DNA of 64,000 nt. It comes from Cupriavidus gilardii (lineage in GTDB: Bacteria; Pseudomonadota; Gammaproteobacteria; Burkholderiales; Burkholderiaceae). The DNA lies in assembly GCF_008801915.1 (NCBI RefSeq), contig NZ_VZOV01000012.1, positions 62,001 through 126,000 on the forward strand. Reading direction: 5' to 3'. Positions within the stretch are counted from its first letter, which is position 1. Each line of letters begins with the position of its first letter. Both the position numbers and the translations under genes were made by a program. Below, one piece after another: positions 1 through 8,687 of this stretch. Under the pieces are notes generated by a model. It did not search any database, was not told the origin of the DNA, and worked only from the letters and a program-made list of their open reading frames with translations.

Positions 1-353
1 TCCTCTCCACGGGATCTTTTGGCACTGCGTTTTGCATCGCTCTCCTGGATGTGTGCGCTATCGGGCAGCATCACGCCCAGCAGATCAACCGTAGCGGGAG
101 TGGCGTAGATGGCTCCTTTGAACCCAGCGCGCGTGAGTTTGGGCAACAGTCCGCTATGGTCGATATGGGCATGGGTCAGGAGCACGAAGTCGATCGACGC
201 CGGATCGAACGTGAACGGCTCGCGATTGCGCGCCGCCGCCGTGCGCCCGCCCTGAACCATGCCGCAATCCACCAGGAAGCGCAGGTTGAGCGCCTCCACC
301 AGGAAGCACGATCCGGTGACTTCACGCGCAGCGCCCAGAAAGTTCAGTTTCAT
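1..353 (-). CDS. MBL-fold metallo-hydrolase, N-terminal part (runs off the window)
   Basis: The reverse strand from 353 encodes MKLNFLGAAREVTGSCFLVE and stays open to the window edge. The metal-binding motif HAHIDHSG (HxHxDH) is visible near residue 60, which marks the metallo-beta-lactamase fold. The start resembles the MBL/beta-CASP group often named RNA-metabolising exonucleases, but the beta-CASP part is outside the window, so RNA processing is only a possibility. It is the last visible gene of the minus-strand efflux operon, 16 bases after the DUF2892 gene, and is probably co-transcribed with it. The substrate is unknown. Confidence 0.8.
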   Translation of the reverse strand, partial: MKLNFLGAAREVTGSCFLVEALNLRFLVDCGMVQGGRTAAARNREPFTFDPASIDFVLLTHAHIDHSGLLPKLTRAGFKGAIYATPATVDLLGVMLPDSAHIQESDAKRSAKRSRGE

Positions 354-369
354 AGGATGCTCACTCGGG

Positions 370-570
370 TTATTTCTTTTGCATCGGGCAGGTGCTCACG
401 CCGAGCAGGCGGTAACCTAGGCAGCGACCCGCCAGGCCGGTGATCAACGGCATGATTCCAATGAGCCCCAGCCAGCGCCACGGTGAATCCAGCCACAACG
501 GCAAGCTGAGCAGGATCAGGCCGATGACGACGCGCGCGATGCGGTCGAGATTTCCTACGTTGATTTGCAT
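370..570 (-). CDS. DUF2892 (YgaP-like) small membrane protein
   Basis: A 66-aa protein starting MQINVGNLDRIARVVIGLIL, with two hydrophobic segments (about residues 9-25 and 30-48). The N-terminal NVGNLDRIARVVIG pattern is typical of DUF2892 proteins, which are inner-membrane proteins of unknown role, in some proteins fused to rhodanese domains. The start at 570 is preferred over one at 594 because AAGGAG lies 7 bases before it. It sits between the NodT-type gene and the MBL hydrolase gene on the same strand. Its function is not known. Confidence 0.8.
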   Translation of the reverse strand: MQINVGNLDRIARVVIGLILLSLPLWLDSPWRWLGLIGIMPLITGLAGRCLGYRLLGVSTCPMQKK

Positions 571-590
571 GGTGATCTCCTTTCGTTGAA

Positions 591-2135
591 TCAAGGAACT
601 GAGGGTGCTGCGAGCACAGTTGCGATCGGCTTCAGGGCTGGATTCGTGGTTTGCGATGTCATTGCAGGTGCATCCCAGCCACCACCAAGCGCCTTGTACA
701 GCGCCACCAACTGCACCGCGGCGCTGGTATGCGCGCGGGCGGCCGCGGTCTCGGCGTCGTGCAAGCTGCGCTGGGCGGCCAGCAGTTCCACCAGTGCAAC
801 ATCGCCCGCGGCGTAGCGGGCCTTGGCGTAGCCGTAGCTGGTTCGTGCCGCGTCCAAGGCCATGGCGCGGCGCTCCAATGTGTCCAGCCCGCCGTGATAG
901 TCGCCAAGCGCACGCTCGGCGTCGCCCAGCGCCGCCAGCACCGCCTGCTCATAGGCCAGCGCAGCCTGCTGCTCGGCTGCCTCACGTGCCCGGATTTCAG
1001 CGCGCACGCGGCCGCCGTCGAACAGGCGCCAGGAAATCAGCGGCAGGATGGAAAAACGTGAGCTGGATGCATCGAACCAATCGCCCGTGCTGAGCGCCTG
1101 AAACCCGCCTCCAACACCGATGGAGAGCTTGGGGAAGAGCTCGGCCGTGGCCACGCCGATGTCAGCGGAACTTGCTGCCAGTCGCCGTTCCGCAGCCAGC
1201 ACGTCAGGGCGTCGGCGCAGCAGGTCGGCACGCTCGCCCACCGGCAAGGCACGCAGCGTGCACGGTGCCAATGGGCCGTCGAGCAATGCCAGTTCACGCT
1301 CGGGCGGGGAGCCTAGCAGCACACCCAGGCCAAGCACCGCGGCGCGCTGGCGTGCCTGGATGTCCGGCAGCAGCGCGTTGACGGCGGTCCACTGCGCGTA
1401 GGCCGCCTCTACATCGGCGGCGGATGCGTCGCCCAATGCATGCCGCAGGCGCACCAACTCCAAGGTCTGCTGCAGCGTGTCCAGCGTGGCTTGTTGTGCA
1501 TGCAGCTCGTATCCAGCGCCAACGGCAGTGAACCAGGTGCGCGCAACCTCGGCCGCGACGCGCATGCGCACACCCTGTGCTTCGACTTCGGTGGCTTGCA
1601 GGCGGGCGCTGGCGCCTTCCAGGGCGCGCCGCTTGGCGCCGAACAGATCGGCCTCCCATGCCGCGTCGAAGCCCGCGTCGTAAATGGTCTGGGTGGCGTC
1701 AAGGCCAGGGATGGAGCCAACGGGTAAGGGGCCGTTTTCGCTTTGACGGCGCCGGTTGACGCTGGCCCCAGCGCTAACGGTGGGAAGCCGATCTCCCGCC
1801 ACACGGTCGCGTAGGGCGCGCGCCTCGTCGATGCGTGCCGCGGCTTGGCGCAGATCCAGGTTCTGTGCCAGCGCCGCGCCCATCAGACGGTCAAGGATGG
1901 GATCGTCGAGTGCAGACCACCAACGGGCCAGGTCTGCGGACTGCGATTCGCTCGCCAGAGGCAAGGTCCAGCCGTTGCCGATGTCCACCGGAGGCGGCTC
2001 GCGGTAGTCGGGGCCCACGGTCGCACAGGCGGTCAGCAGCGCGCAGGACAGGGCCAGCGCGAGCGGGCGCAAGCGCCTGGACGTCGGCTGTGCGGCTGGC
2101 GTGCGCGAGGAGAGGTGGCGGGTTTTGGTTTTCAT
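591..2135 (-). CDS. RND/ABC efflux outer-membrane factor lipoprotein, NodT family
   Basis: A 514-aa TolC-like outer-membrane channel protein. The N-terminus ends in the lipobox LTAC (ALSCALLTACATVGPDY), so the mature protein should be acylated on Cys. Two long alpha-helical repeats of the outer-membrane efflux family follow, including the usual LLRRRPDVLAAERRLAA segment. The start is set at 2135 because its ATG overlaps the TGA of the upstream permease (ATGA), which indicates translational coupling. A longer reading frame to 2300 is rejected. It probably forms the exit duct for the HlyD-ABC export complex encoded directly upstream. Confidence 0.92.
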   Translation of the reverse strand: MKTKTRHLSSRTPAAQPTSRRLRPLALALSCALLTACATVGPDYREPPPVDIGNGWTLPLASESQSADLARWWSALDDPILDRLMGAALAQNLDLRQAAARIDEARALRDRVAGDRLPTVSAGASVNRRRQSENGPLPVGSIPGLDATQTIYDAGFDAAWEADLFGAKRRALEGASARLQATEVEAQGVRMRVAAEVARTWFTAVGAGYELHAQQATLDTLQQTLELVRLRHALGDASAADVEAAYAQWTAVNALLPDIQARQRAAVLGLGVLLGSPPERELALLDGPLAPCTLRALPVGERADLLRRRPDVLAAERRLAASSADIGVATAELFPKLSIGVGGGFQALSTGDWFDASSSRFSILPLISWRLFDGGRVRAEIRAREAAEQQAALAYEQAVLAALGDAERALGDYHGGLDTLERRAMALDAARTSYGYAKARYAAGDVALVELLAAQRSLHDAETAAARAHTSAAVQLVALYKALGGGWDAPAMTSQTTNPALKPIATVLAAPSVP

Positions 2136-3250
2136 TGCAGGCGTCCTCGGACGAATACGGTGGCCATCGTCAGCGTGGCGAGGGCGATGACCGCCAACGG
2201 CCAGAGGCTGGCGAGAATGTCGCCGGGCGGCATGGCCTTGAGGAAGCTGCCTTCGACGATGATGAGGAAGTGGGTCAGTGGAATGGCCTGGGCCATCCAT
2301 TGCAGGACGAGGGGCATGTTTTCCACCGGCGTCGCAAAGCCTGACATCAGCACCGCCGGCACGCCGATGGCGAACGCACCCAGGATGGCCTGCTGCTGCG
2401 TCATGCTGACTGCGGAAATCATCAGGCCGATGCCGACCACCGACAGGATGAACAGCACCAGGCTGGCGAGCAGCAGTGCGAACGAGCCGGTGAACGGAAT
2501 GCCGAACAGGAACACGCCTGCGCTGATCATGAACAGGCCGAGTAGCGTGCCGATCGCCAGTGCCGGCAACGACTTGGAAATAATGATTTCCGGCGTGGAG
2601 GTGGGCGACACCAGCAGCTGGTCGAAGGTTCCAAGCTCGCGCTCGCGCGCGATCGACAGCGAGGTGATGAGCAGCGCGCTGAACAGTGCCAGGATGCCGG
2701 TCAAGCCGGGCACGATGAACCAGCGGTAGACCAGGTTCGGGTTGAACCAGTGGCGCACGACCACCGGCGTCGGTGCCTGCGCGTCGGGCACAACCTCGGC
2801 GCCGACGTCGGCGGCAATGGTGGACAGGTAGGCCACGGTGATCTGGCCCGAGTTGCTGCGGCGGCCATCGACCACCACCTGTGCCTTGCCACTGCCACCG
2901 GCGGCGATGGTGCGCGAGAAGTCCACCGGAATGGCGAGTGCGGCGATGACCTCGCCCCGGTCGATCATCTCGTGCAACTGCCGCTGGCTGTCCACATGCC
3001 GGACGTGGGTGACGAAGCGGGCGCTGTCCAGGCGCTGCACCAGTTCGTGCGACCAGCGTCCGGCGTCCTGGTTGTAGACGGCGATGTCGACGTTGCGCAC
3101 TTCCAGCGTCGCGGCAAAGGCGAATACCAGCAATTGCAGGATGGGCGGCACGAACACCACCATGCGGCTGCGCGGGTCGCGCAGCACGCTCAGCACTTCC
3201 TTGATGAATTGGGCGCGCAGGCGGGTGAACGAGAAGGCGGAGGTCAACAT
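2132..3250 (-). CDS. ABC-2 type export permease (YbhR-like)
   Basis: A 372-aa inner-membrane subunit. There is one hydrophobic segment near residues 30-48, a periplasmic loop of about 130 residues, then five membrane segments in the C-terminal half, which is the ABC2_membrane_3 layout. The N-terminus (RLRAQFIKEVLSVLRDPRSR) matches the YbhR/YhhJ permease type. It lies 4 bases after the other permease gene and overlaps the NodT start by 4 bases. With the partner permease and the double ATPase it should form an exporter; the substrate cannot be read from sequence, although drugs are the usual suggestion for this family. Confidence 0.9.
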   Translation of the reverse strand: MLTSAFSFTRLRAQFIKEVLSVLRDPRSRMVVFVPPILQLLVFAFAATLEVRNVDIAVYNQDAGRWSHELVQRLDSARFVTHVRHVDSQRQLHEMIDRGEVIAALAIPVDFSRTIAAGGSGKAQVVVDGRRSNSGQITVAYLSTIAADVGAEVVPDAQAPTPVVVRHWFNPNLVYRWFIVPGLTGILALFSALLITSLSIARERELGTFDQLLVSPTSTPEIIISKSLPALAIGTLLGLFMISAGVFLFGIPFTGSFALLLASLVLFILSVVGIGLMISAVSMTQQQAILGAFAIGVPAVLMSGFATPVENMPLVLQWMAQAIPLTHFLIIVEGSFLKAMPPGDILASLWPLAVIALATLTMATVFVRGRLQ

Positions 3251-3254
3251 GGCT

Positions 3255-4424
3255 TCACTCCAGGTTCTTGCGCGTGGCGCGCTTGGCGATCATGAAGAAC
3301 ACAGCCCCGATCGCCGCCATGGCTGCCAGATTGGGCAGGAATACGGCCCAGATGTCGCCGGCGAGAAACACGGTTTTGAGCGAGTCGACGAAGTAGCGCG
3401 CCGGAACCGCTCGGGTGATGGCGCGGATCGGCGCCGGCATGGCATCGATCTCGTACAAAAAGCCCGACAGCATGAAAGCCGGCAGAAAGCCCGTGAACAG
3501 CGCAATCTGCGCCGCCAGGAACTGGTTACGCGCCAGCGACGAGATCAGCAGACCCTGGCCCAGCGCCGGCACCATGAACACGGCGGACAAAAGCAGCAGC
3601 GCCGCCAGCGAGCCACGCATCGGGACGCCGAACACGAACACGGCCAGTGCGGCCGCGCCCAGTGTGGACAGCATGCCGAGCACGAAGTACGGCAGCAGCT
3701 TGCCGATCAATATCTCCGCCACCGAGGCCGGCGTGGAGAGCACCGCCTCCATGGTGCCGCGCTCCCATTCGCGCGCCACCACCAGCGCGGTCAACATGGT
3801 GCCGATGATGGTCATGACGATGGCAATCGCGCCCGGAATCAGCGCGCGCCGGCTTTCCAGCTCGGGGTTGAACCAGTAGCGCGGCTCCAGCACGACGGAC
3901 TGCGCGGGTGCTGCGACATCCAGCCCGGCGCGCCACGTTTGCACCACGCCGCGGGCGTAGTTTTCGACATAGTTGGCGGTGTTTGGGTAGGAGCCATCGG
4001 TGACGATCTGCACCAGCGGCTCGCTGCCGCGCTGGGCCAAGCGTTGTTCGAAATCCTGCGGGATGACGACGTAGCCGCGCAGTGCACCGGAGACGAGCTG
4101 TTCGGCCACTTCGCGGCGGTCATGGGCGAAGTGCGTATTCAGGAAGCGGGTACCCGAAAAGGCGGCGGCCAGCGACTGAGCCGACGCACCGGGCGACTCC
4201 AGTACGACACCGACACGAACCTCCTTGGCGTCCAGCGACACCGCATAAGCGAACAGCAGCAGCAACACCACCGGCAGCACGAAGGCGATCAACAACGTCG
4301 ATGGGTCACGCAACGCCTGGTAACTTTCTTTGGTGACCAAGGCCACCAGGCGCCGCAGGTCAAAACGGCGCAAGTCGCCCTGCATCGGGCCAGCGCCGTC
4401 CTTGTGTTTCTCAACGACGTTCAT
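3255..4424 (-). CDS. ABC-2 type export permease (YbhS-like)
   Basis: A 389-aa inner-membrane protein with the same layout as the downstream permease: one N-terminal membrane segment (about residues 36-55), a long periplasmic loop, then five to six C-terminal membrane segments. The phrase REWERGTMEAVLSTP, conserved in ABC-2 exporters, is present around residue 220. Its ATG at 4424 overlaps the TGA of the ATPase gene. Two non-identical permeases with one fused double ATPase is the YbhFSR arrangement. Confidence 0.9.
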   Translation of the reverse strand: MNVVEKHKDGAGPMQGDLRRFDLRRLVALVTKESYQALRDPSTLLIAFVLPVVLLLLFAYAVSLDAKEVRVGVVLESPGASAQSLAAAFSGTRFLNTHFAHDRREVAEQLVSGALRGYVVIPQDFEQRLAQRGSEPLVQIVTDGSYPNTANYVENYARGVVQTWRAGLDVAAPAQSVVLEPRYWFNPELESRRALIPGAIAIVMTIIGTMLTALVVAREWERGTMEAVLSTPASVAEILIGKLLPYFVLGMLSTLGAAALAVFVFGVPMRGSLAALLLLSAVFMVPALGQGLLISSLARNQFLAAQIALFTGFLPAFMLSGFLYEIDAMPAPIRAITRAVPARYFVDSLKTVFLAGDIWAVFLPNLAAMAAIGAVFFMIAKRATRKNLE

Positions 4425-6196
4425 GCGGCAACCTCCATCTCACGGTCGGCAGACTCCACCAGGTGAATGAAGGCGTCCTCCATGGTCGGGTCGGGATGTT
4501 CGGCATTCGCGGCGGCACGCTTGAGCGCATCGGGCGTGTCGAGCGCGATCAGGCGCGCGCGAGAGAGCATGGCGACGCGGTCGCAGTATTCGGCCTCGTC
4601 CATGAAGTGGGTGGTGACCATGATGGTCACGCCCTTGCGCGCCAGGCCGTTGATGTGGGTCCAGAATTCGCGCCGGGTGATCGGATCCACGCCCGAAGTA
4701 GGCTCATCCAGGAACAACACGGGAGGCCGATGCATGAGCGAGCAGGCCAGCGCCAGGCGCTGTTTGTGCCCCAGCGGCAGGGAATCTGGCGTGGCGGACA
4801 ACCAGTCGCCCAGATCGAAGGTTTCGATCATTTCCCCGATGCGCTCGCGCCGGGTGTTGCCCTCCAACCCGTAGACGCCGGCCGAGAACTCCAGGTTCTG
4901 CTGCACCGACAGCAGGCCGTAGAGCGAGAATTTCTGCGCCATGTAGCCGAGCCGGCTCTTGGCCGCGCCGGTGGCGCGGCGCAGATCGTGCCCCACCACG
5001 TGCGCCTCGCCCGCAGTGGGTTTCAACAGGCCGCACAGCATCTTGAAGGTGGTGGACTTGCCGGCGCCATTGGGGCCGAGCAGACCGAAGATTTCGCCTT
5101 TGCGCACCTCGAAGCTGACCTGGTCGGTGGCGGTGAACTCGCCGAAGCGCTTGGTGAGATTGCGGCAGGAGACGGCAATGTCCGAGCCCAGTTCGACCGG
5201 TGACAGGCGTTCGGCCAGTGTCGAAGTGCCGCCGGGGCCGCCACCGAGGAGATCGATGAAGGCGTCTTCGAAGCGCGCGGGCACCCGGGCCAGCTGCACT
5301 TGGGCACGATCAGCCAGCGACTGGATTTGGCTTGCCTGCGCACCCTCGCGCAGTACCACGCGCACGCCGGCGCCCTGGATCACGCCATCGCTCACGCTCT
5401 CCAGATCGAGTGCCTCGGTCAGAACCGCCCGGCGCTCGGCGCCGACGTTTTCCAGGCGGAAGCTGCGGCCTTCGAGCTGCGCGGTCAGTGCTTGCGGCGG
5501 GCCATCGAACAAGAGCTGCCCCTGGTTCAGCAACAGCACGCTCTCGCAGCGCTCGGCCTCGTCCAGATAGGCGGTAGACCAGACCACGGCCATGCCCTCA
5601 TCGGTCAGTGCCTGCACCATGCGCCACAAATCCTGGCGGCTGACCGGGTCAACGCCCACGCCGGGCTCGTCCAGCAGCAGCACCTTGGGCCGCGCCATGA
5701 GCGCACAGGCCAGGCCAAGCTTCTGCTTCATGCCGCCGGAGAGCTTGCCGGCCAAGCGCTTCGTAAAAGGTCCCAGCCGCGTGAAGTCCAGCAACTCGGC
5801 AAATAGATCGGCATTGCGATCCGCATCCATGCCGCGCAGCTGCGCATACAGGCGCATGTTCTCCATCACCGACAGGTCTTCGTACAGGCCGAAGCGCTGT
5901 GGCATGTAGCCGCTGGCCACGTGAATGGCGTCGTTGTCCTTGACCACGTCATAGCCGGCCAGGGTGACGCGGCCGGCATTGGGCACCAGCAGGCCGGTCA
6001 GAATCCGCATCAGCGTCGTCTTACCGGCTCCGTCCGGGCCGACCAGACCCGTCAGCCGCCCATAGTGGATATGCGCGCTCAAACTCCGCAGGGCTTGCAC
6101 CTTGCCGAAATGCTTGTCCACGCCTTCGATGACGACGGCAGCGGCATCGGCGCTCGCGCTTGTCGGCGTGGCAGTCATGGCTGCGTTTGCCTGCAT
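4421..6196 (-). CDS. Fused double ATP-binding subunit of an ABC exporter (YbhF-like)
   Basis: A 591-aa protein with two ABC ATPase domains. The first has Walker A GPDGAGKTT near residues 53-61 and an intact signature LSGGMKQ. The second has Walker A GPNGAGKST near 371-379 but reads LPLGHKQ where LSGGxxQ is expected, so the second signature is degenerate; both have a Walker B LLLDEP/LFLDEP. The start at 6196 lies one base after the HlyD stop (TGAGATG); an upstream in-frame ATG at 6238 would overlap hlyD and is less likely. It powers the two permeases encoded immediately downstream. Confidence 0.92.
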   Translation of the reverse strand: MQANAAMTATPTSASADAAAVVIEGVDKHFGKVQALRSLSAHIHYGRLTGLVGPDGAGKTTLMRILTGLLVPNAGRVTLAGYDVVKDNDAIHVASGYMPQRFGLYEDLSVMENMRLYAQLRGMDADRNADLFAELLDFTRLGPFTKRLAGKLSGGMKQKLGLACALMARPKVLLLDEPGVGVDPVSRQDLWRMVQALTDEGMAVVWSTAYLDEAERCESVLLLNQGQLLFDGPPQALTAQLEGRSFRLENVGAERRAVLTEALDLESVSDGVIQGAGVRVVLREGAQASQIQSLADRAQVQLARVPARFEDAFIDLLGGGPGGTSTLAERLSPVELGSDIAVSCRNLTKRFGEFTATDQVSFEVRKGEIFGLLGPNGAGKSTTFKMLCGLLKPTAGEAHVVGHDLRRATGAAKSRLGYMAQKFSLYGLLSVQQNLEFSAGVYGLEGNTRRERIGEMIETFDLGDWLSATPDSLPLGHKQRLALACSLMHRPPVLFLDEPTSGVDPITRREFWTHINGLARKGVTIMVTTHFMDEAEYCDRVAMLSRARLIALDTPDALKRAAANAEHPDPTMEDAFIHLVESADREMEVAA

Positions 6197-6197
6197 C

Positions 6198-7241
6198 TCA
6201 ACGCTCCCCCACGCGCGTGCTGGAGGCTGGTTTGGCATCGACCTCTATCGTCACCGGCATGCCTTGACGCAAGGCGGCGTCGCTGTCGGCTTCGTCAATG
6301 ACGATGCGCAGGCGATACACCAGATCCGTGCGCAAGTCCGTTGTCTCCACCGTCTTGGGCGTGAATTCGGCGCGCGGCGAGATGAAACCGATCTGGCCGC
6401 GATAGACCTTTTCCCCGGAATCGCTCTTGACGTGCACCGCGGTGCCGGGTGCGATGCGGCCCAGATCCCGCTCGCCCACGTAGGCGCGCACGTACACGGG
6501 CTTGTCCAGGCTCAGGCTGTAGACCGCACTCTGGCTGGCCACCATGCTGCCGGGTTCACGCACCCGCGCGATGATGGTTCCATCGCTGGGTGCCATGAGT
6601 TCGGTGTCCGCCAGGGACGTGGTGGCTTGCGCTGCGGCTGCCTGCGCGGCTGCAAGGCGAGCCTCTGCTGCGGCGATGTCTTCCTTGCGAAAGCCTTCGG
6701 CTGCTTGCGATAGGGCGGCCTTGGCTGATTCGACGCCCGCGACGGCTTGATCCCTTACGGTGCGGGCGGCATCGACCGTGCGCTGACTGCTGGCACCCGA
6801 TGACAGCAGGCCGCTTTGGCGCTGAAAGTTGCGCTCGGCATCAAGGGCGAGCGCCTGCGCTTTCTTAAGCGCCTCGCGCGCCTGTGTGATTTCCTGCGGC
6901 CGCAGGCCGCGGCGCAGCTTGGCCAGTTCCGCTTGCGCCACCTGCACCTGGGCCTGCGCCGCTGCAAGGGCTTCTCGATACGGCTGCGCGTCAAGCGTGG
7001 CCAGGCGCGCGTCGGCTGTCACGGAATCGCCCTCGTCGAAAGCCATTTGCGTGACGCGCCCGGGCTGGCGGAAAGCCAGTTGAACCTCGCGGATGTCGAC
7101 GTTGCCGTAGAGGCGCAATGCATCTTGATTGTCAAGGCCGCGCGTGAACCAAAACGCCAGTGCACCGCCAAGAACGAGCAGGGCAACAACAATGATCACG
7201 ACCCAACGGGCTTTTTTTGTAGGGAGGTTCGGAGTTGTCAT
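6198..7241 (-). CDS. HlyD-family periplasmic adaptor (YbhG-like)
   Basis: A 347-aa membrane-fusion protein. An N-terminal membrane anchor (about residues 12-32) is followed by a barrel-sandwich half (NVDIREVQLAFRQPGRV), a long alanine-rich coiled-coil hairpin (about residues 85-210) and a C-terminal beta-barrel. It should link the ABC permeases in the inner membrane to the NodT-type outer-membrane duct encoded four genes later. It is followed by the ATPase gene after 1 base. No strong Shine-Dalgarno sequence is seen at 7241. Confidence 0.9.
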   Translation of the reverse strand: MTTPNLPTKKARWVVIIVVALLVLGGALAFWFTRGLDNQDALRLYGNVDIREVQLAFRQPGRVTQMAFDEGDSVTADARLATLDAQPYREALAAAQAQVQVAQAELAKLRRGLRPQEITQAREALKKAQALALDAERNFQRQSGLLSSGASSQRTVDAARTVRDQAVAGVESAKAALSQAAEGFRKEDIAAAEARLAAAQAAAAQATTSLADTELMAPSDGTIIARVREPGSMVASQSAVYSLSLDKPVYVRAYVGERDLGRIAPGTAVHVKSDSGEKVYRGQIGFISPRAEFTPKTVETTDLRTDLVYRLRIVIDEADSDAALRQGMPVTIEVDAKPASSTRVGER

Positions 7242-7268
7242 GGATGGGTTTCCACTAAAAAAAGATGC

Positions 7269-7694
7269 TCACTGCTCGCGCGTGGCCGGTGCATTCGCCG
7301 TTGATCGACGCCAAGCAATGGCCGCGATGCCGACCCACACCAGCGTGCGCAGCGTCATGGCAATGACCGTGCGCCGCTCCCAGGCGCCGCCGAGCGCCAC
7401 ATGCACTCCGAAGGCCAGGAATACGAGTGCCGTCGCAACTGCGATGGCCATGGCCAGCCATGTGGCCCAGCGCCGACGCATCCACAACCCGACGCCAGCG
7501 ATGACGTAGGCGAACCCGGCCAGAAAGTTGAACCAAAGCACGAAGGGCACATAGCTTCCGGCCGCGTCACGCCCTGCACCGTCATAAAACAGGACGGCGC
7601 CGCCTTCCCGGATGGTCATCAGGCCAAAACCGATGGCAATCAGGGCGATCACACGCATCCAGATGCCGCGCCCGTTGTGTGCTGTCATGTTCAT
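7269..7694 (-). CDS. Small four-segment membrane protein of unknown function
   Basis: A protein of about 141 aa with four hydrophobic stretches, a basic loop (MRRRW) between the second and third, and a short charged tail. No family was recognised. Start choice is uncertain: ATGs occur at 7760 (overlapping the TetR stop as ATGA), 7694 and 7688. The last two follow GGGAG by 2 and 8 bases, so 7688 may be the real start. It lies between the repressor gene and hlyD and is probably co-transcribed with the exporter. Confidence 0.7.
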   Translation of the reverse strand: MNMTAHNGRGIWMRVIALIAIGFGLMTIREGGAVLFYDGAGRDAAGSYVPFVLWFNFLAGFAYVIAGVGLWMRRRWATWLAMAIAVATALVFLAFGVHVALGGAWERRTVIAMTLRTLVWVGIAAIAWRRSTANAPATREQ

Positions 7695-7756
7695 TGCTCC
7701 CGGTTCTTCGGAGGGTTTGCTGGATCGTCGTGCCGTTTGAGGACTGGACGGGTGCT

Positions 7757-8365
7757 TCATGTGCCGCTTTCGATGCCACGGCGATAGATGGCGAACACGG
7801 CGGGCGCATCGCGACGAATCCGACTGACCTTGCCGGCCAGCAGGGACTGCATGACCAGCCCCTGGATCGTGCCGATGAACAGCACGGCGGCGGCATCCAC
7901 GTCCAGATCCGCATCCAGCTCGCCCTGCGCCTTGCCCGCTTCCATCAGGCGGCGCAGGCGCTGCTCGTACTGGCGGATCAGGGTTTGCACCATGCGCTTG
8001 GCGAGCGTCTCGCCAGAGCGCTGCAACTCTCCGAACAGCATGCGTGGCACGCCCGGGTGCTTGGACACGAAGTCGATGTGCGTCATGAACATGGCTTCGA
8101 GCGCCGCGCCAGGAGATGCGGCGCCTTCGGCCGCCTTGTCCACGCTGACCAGAAGGCGTTCGCCGACCCAGGACATCGTGGCTTCCACGATGGCTTCCTT
8201 GTTGGGGAAGTGACGAAACAACCCGCCCTGCGTCAAGCCCATTCGGTCGGCAATCGCGGTGGTCGTGATCTCGGCCGGGTTTTGTTCGGCTGCCAGATCG
8301 ACCACGGCTTGCACTGTGGCTGCGCGCCGATCTTCGGCGGACAGGTACTGGGGGCGTTGGCTCAC
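7757..8365 (-). CDS. TetR-family repressor of the ABC efflux operon
   Basis: A 202-aa protein with an N-terminal TetR helix-turn-helix (ITTTAIADRMGLTQGGLFRHF, about residues 33-53) and an all-helical ligand-binding half. The start is a GTG at 8365, preceded by GGAG at 8 bases; no usable in-frame ATG exists upstream. It is the first gene of the minus-strand run that ends in the MBL hydrolase. Known: in E. coli the TetR-type CecR (YbiH) controls ybhG-ybhFSR, so autogenous control of the same kind of exporter is likely here. The palindrome at 8384-8405 is the probable operator. Confidence 0.88.
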   Translation of the reverse strand: MSQRPQYLSAEDRRAATVQAVVDLAAEQNPAEITTTAIADRMGLTQGGLFRHFPNKEAIVEATMSWVGERLLVSVDKAAEGAASPGAALEAMFMTHIDFVSKHPGVPRMLFGELQRSGETLAKRMVQTLIRQYEQRLRRLMEAGKAQGELDADLDVDAAAVLFIGTIQGLVMQSLLAGKVSRIRRDAPAVFAIYRRGIESGT

Positions 8366-8383
8366 GATTCAGACTCCATGTAG

Positions 8384-8405
8384 TAAGAGACTTATAACTA
8401 TCTTA
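8384..8405. promoter_or_regulatory. Probable TetR operator, 22-bp imperfect palindrome
   Basis: The 22 bases begin TAAGAGACTTA and end TAACTATCTTA. Compared with their own reverse complement, 18 of 22 positions agree. The site ends 19 bases upstream of the GTG start of the TetR gene, the normal position for autorepression. It lies in a short AT-rich stretch within GC-rich surroundings. Binding is inferred. Confidence 0.6.
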
Positions 8406-8625
8406 GCACGCAAAATCACCATGACGCAAGATCGGAAACTTTGCGGGTGAGGCAGGACTGCGGACCCTTTCATATGAAGAACGGATCGGTCAACTTGATG
8501 CAACTCAAGAAGCTGGATCGCTTACAAGGCAGATCGGAAGATGCGTGATCGTTGGGCCTGGAGCTTCAGCCGCGGCAGTGATTGCGTTTGTGAAGGATGA
8601 AAACGTTTGCGCCCCTGCGGAAGGC

Positions 8626-8653
8626 TTGCAACTTTTCCTGCAAGCGATAAGAT
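8626..8653 (+). promoter_or_regulatory. Candidate sigma-70 type promoter for phaC
   Basis: TTGCAA (8626-8631) and TAAGAT (8648-8653) are separated by 16 bases, and the phaC ATG follows 34 bases after the -10 box. An 8-base-spaced inverted repeat, CTTGCA/TGCAAG (8625-8630 and 8639-8644), covers the -35 box and could bind a regulator. Matches to consensus are moderate. Confidence 0.4.
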
Positions 8654-8687
8654 AGTAATATGTTACTCGCTAAATGAAAGGCTGGAA

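Larger units (their letters stand above)
8366..8687. other. Divergent intergenic region between tetR and phaC
   Basis: About 320 bases without a convincing gene. The left edge holds the TetR operator candidate. The right edge holds the candidate phaC promoter and a CTTGCA/TGCAAG inverted repeat at 8625-8644. The middle (about 8410-8620) shows no clear reading frame, repeat or RNA structure. An upstream extension of the phaC frame to 8607 was not accepted as coding. Confidence 0.6.
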
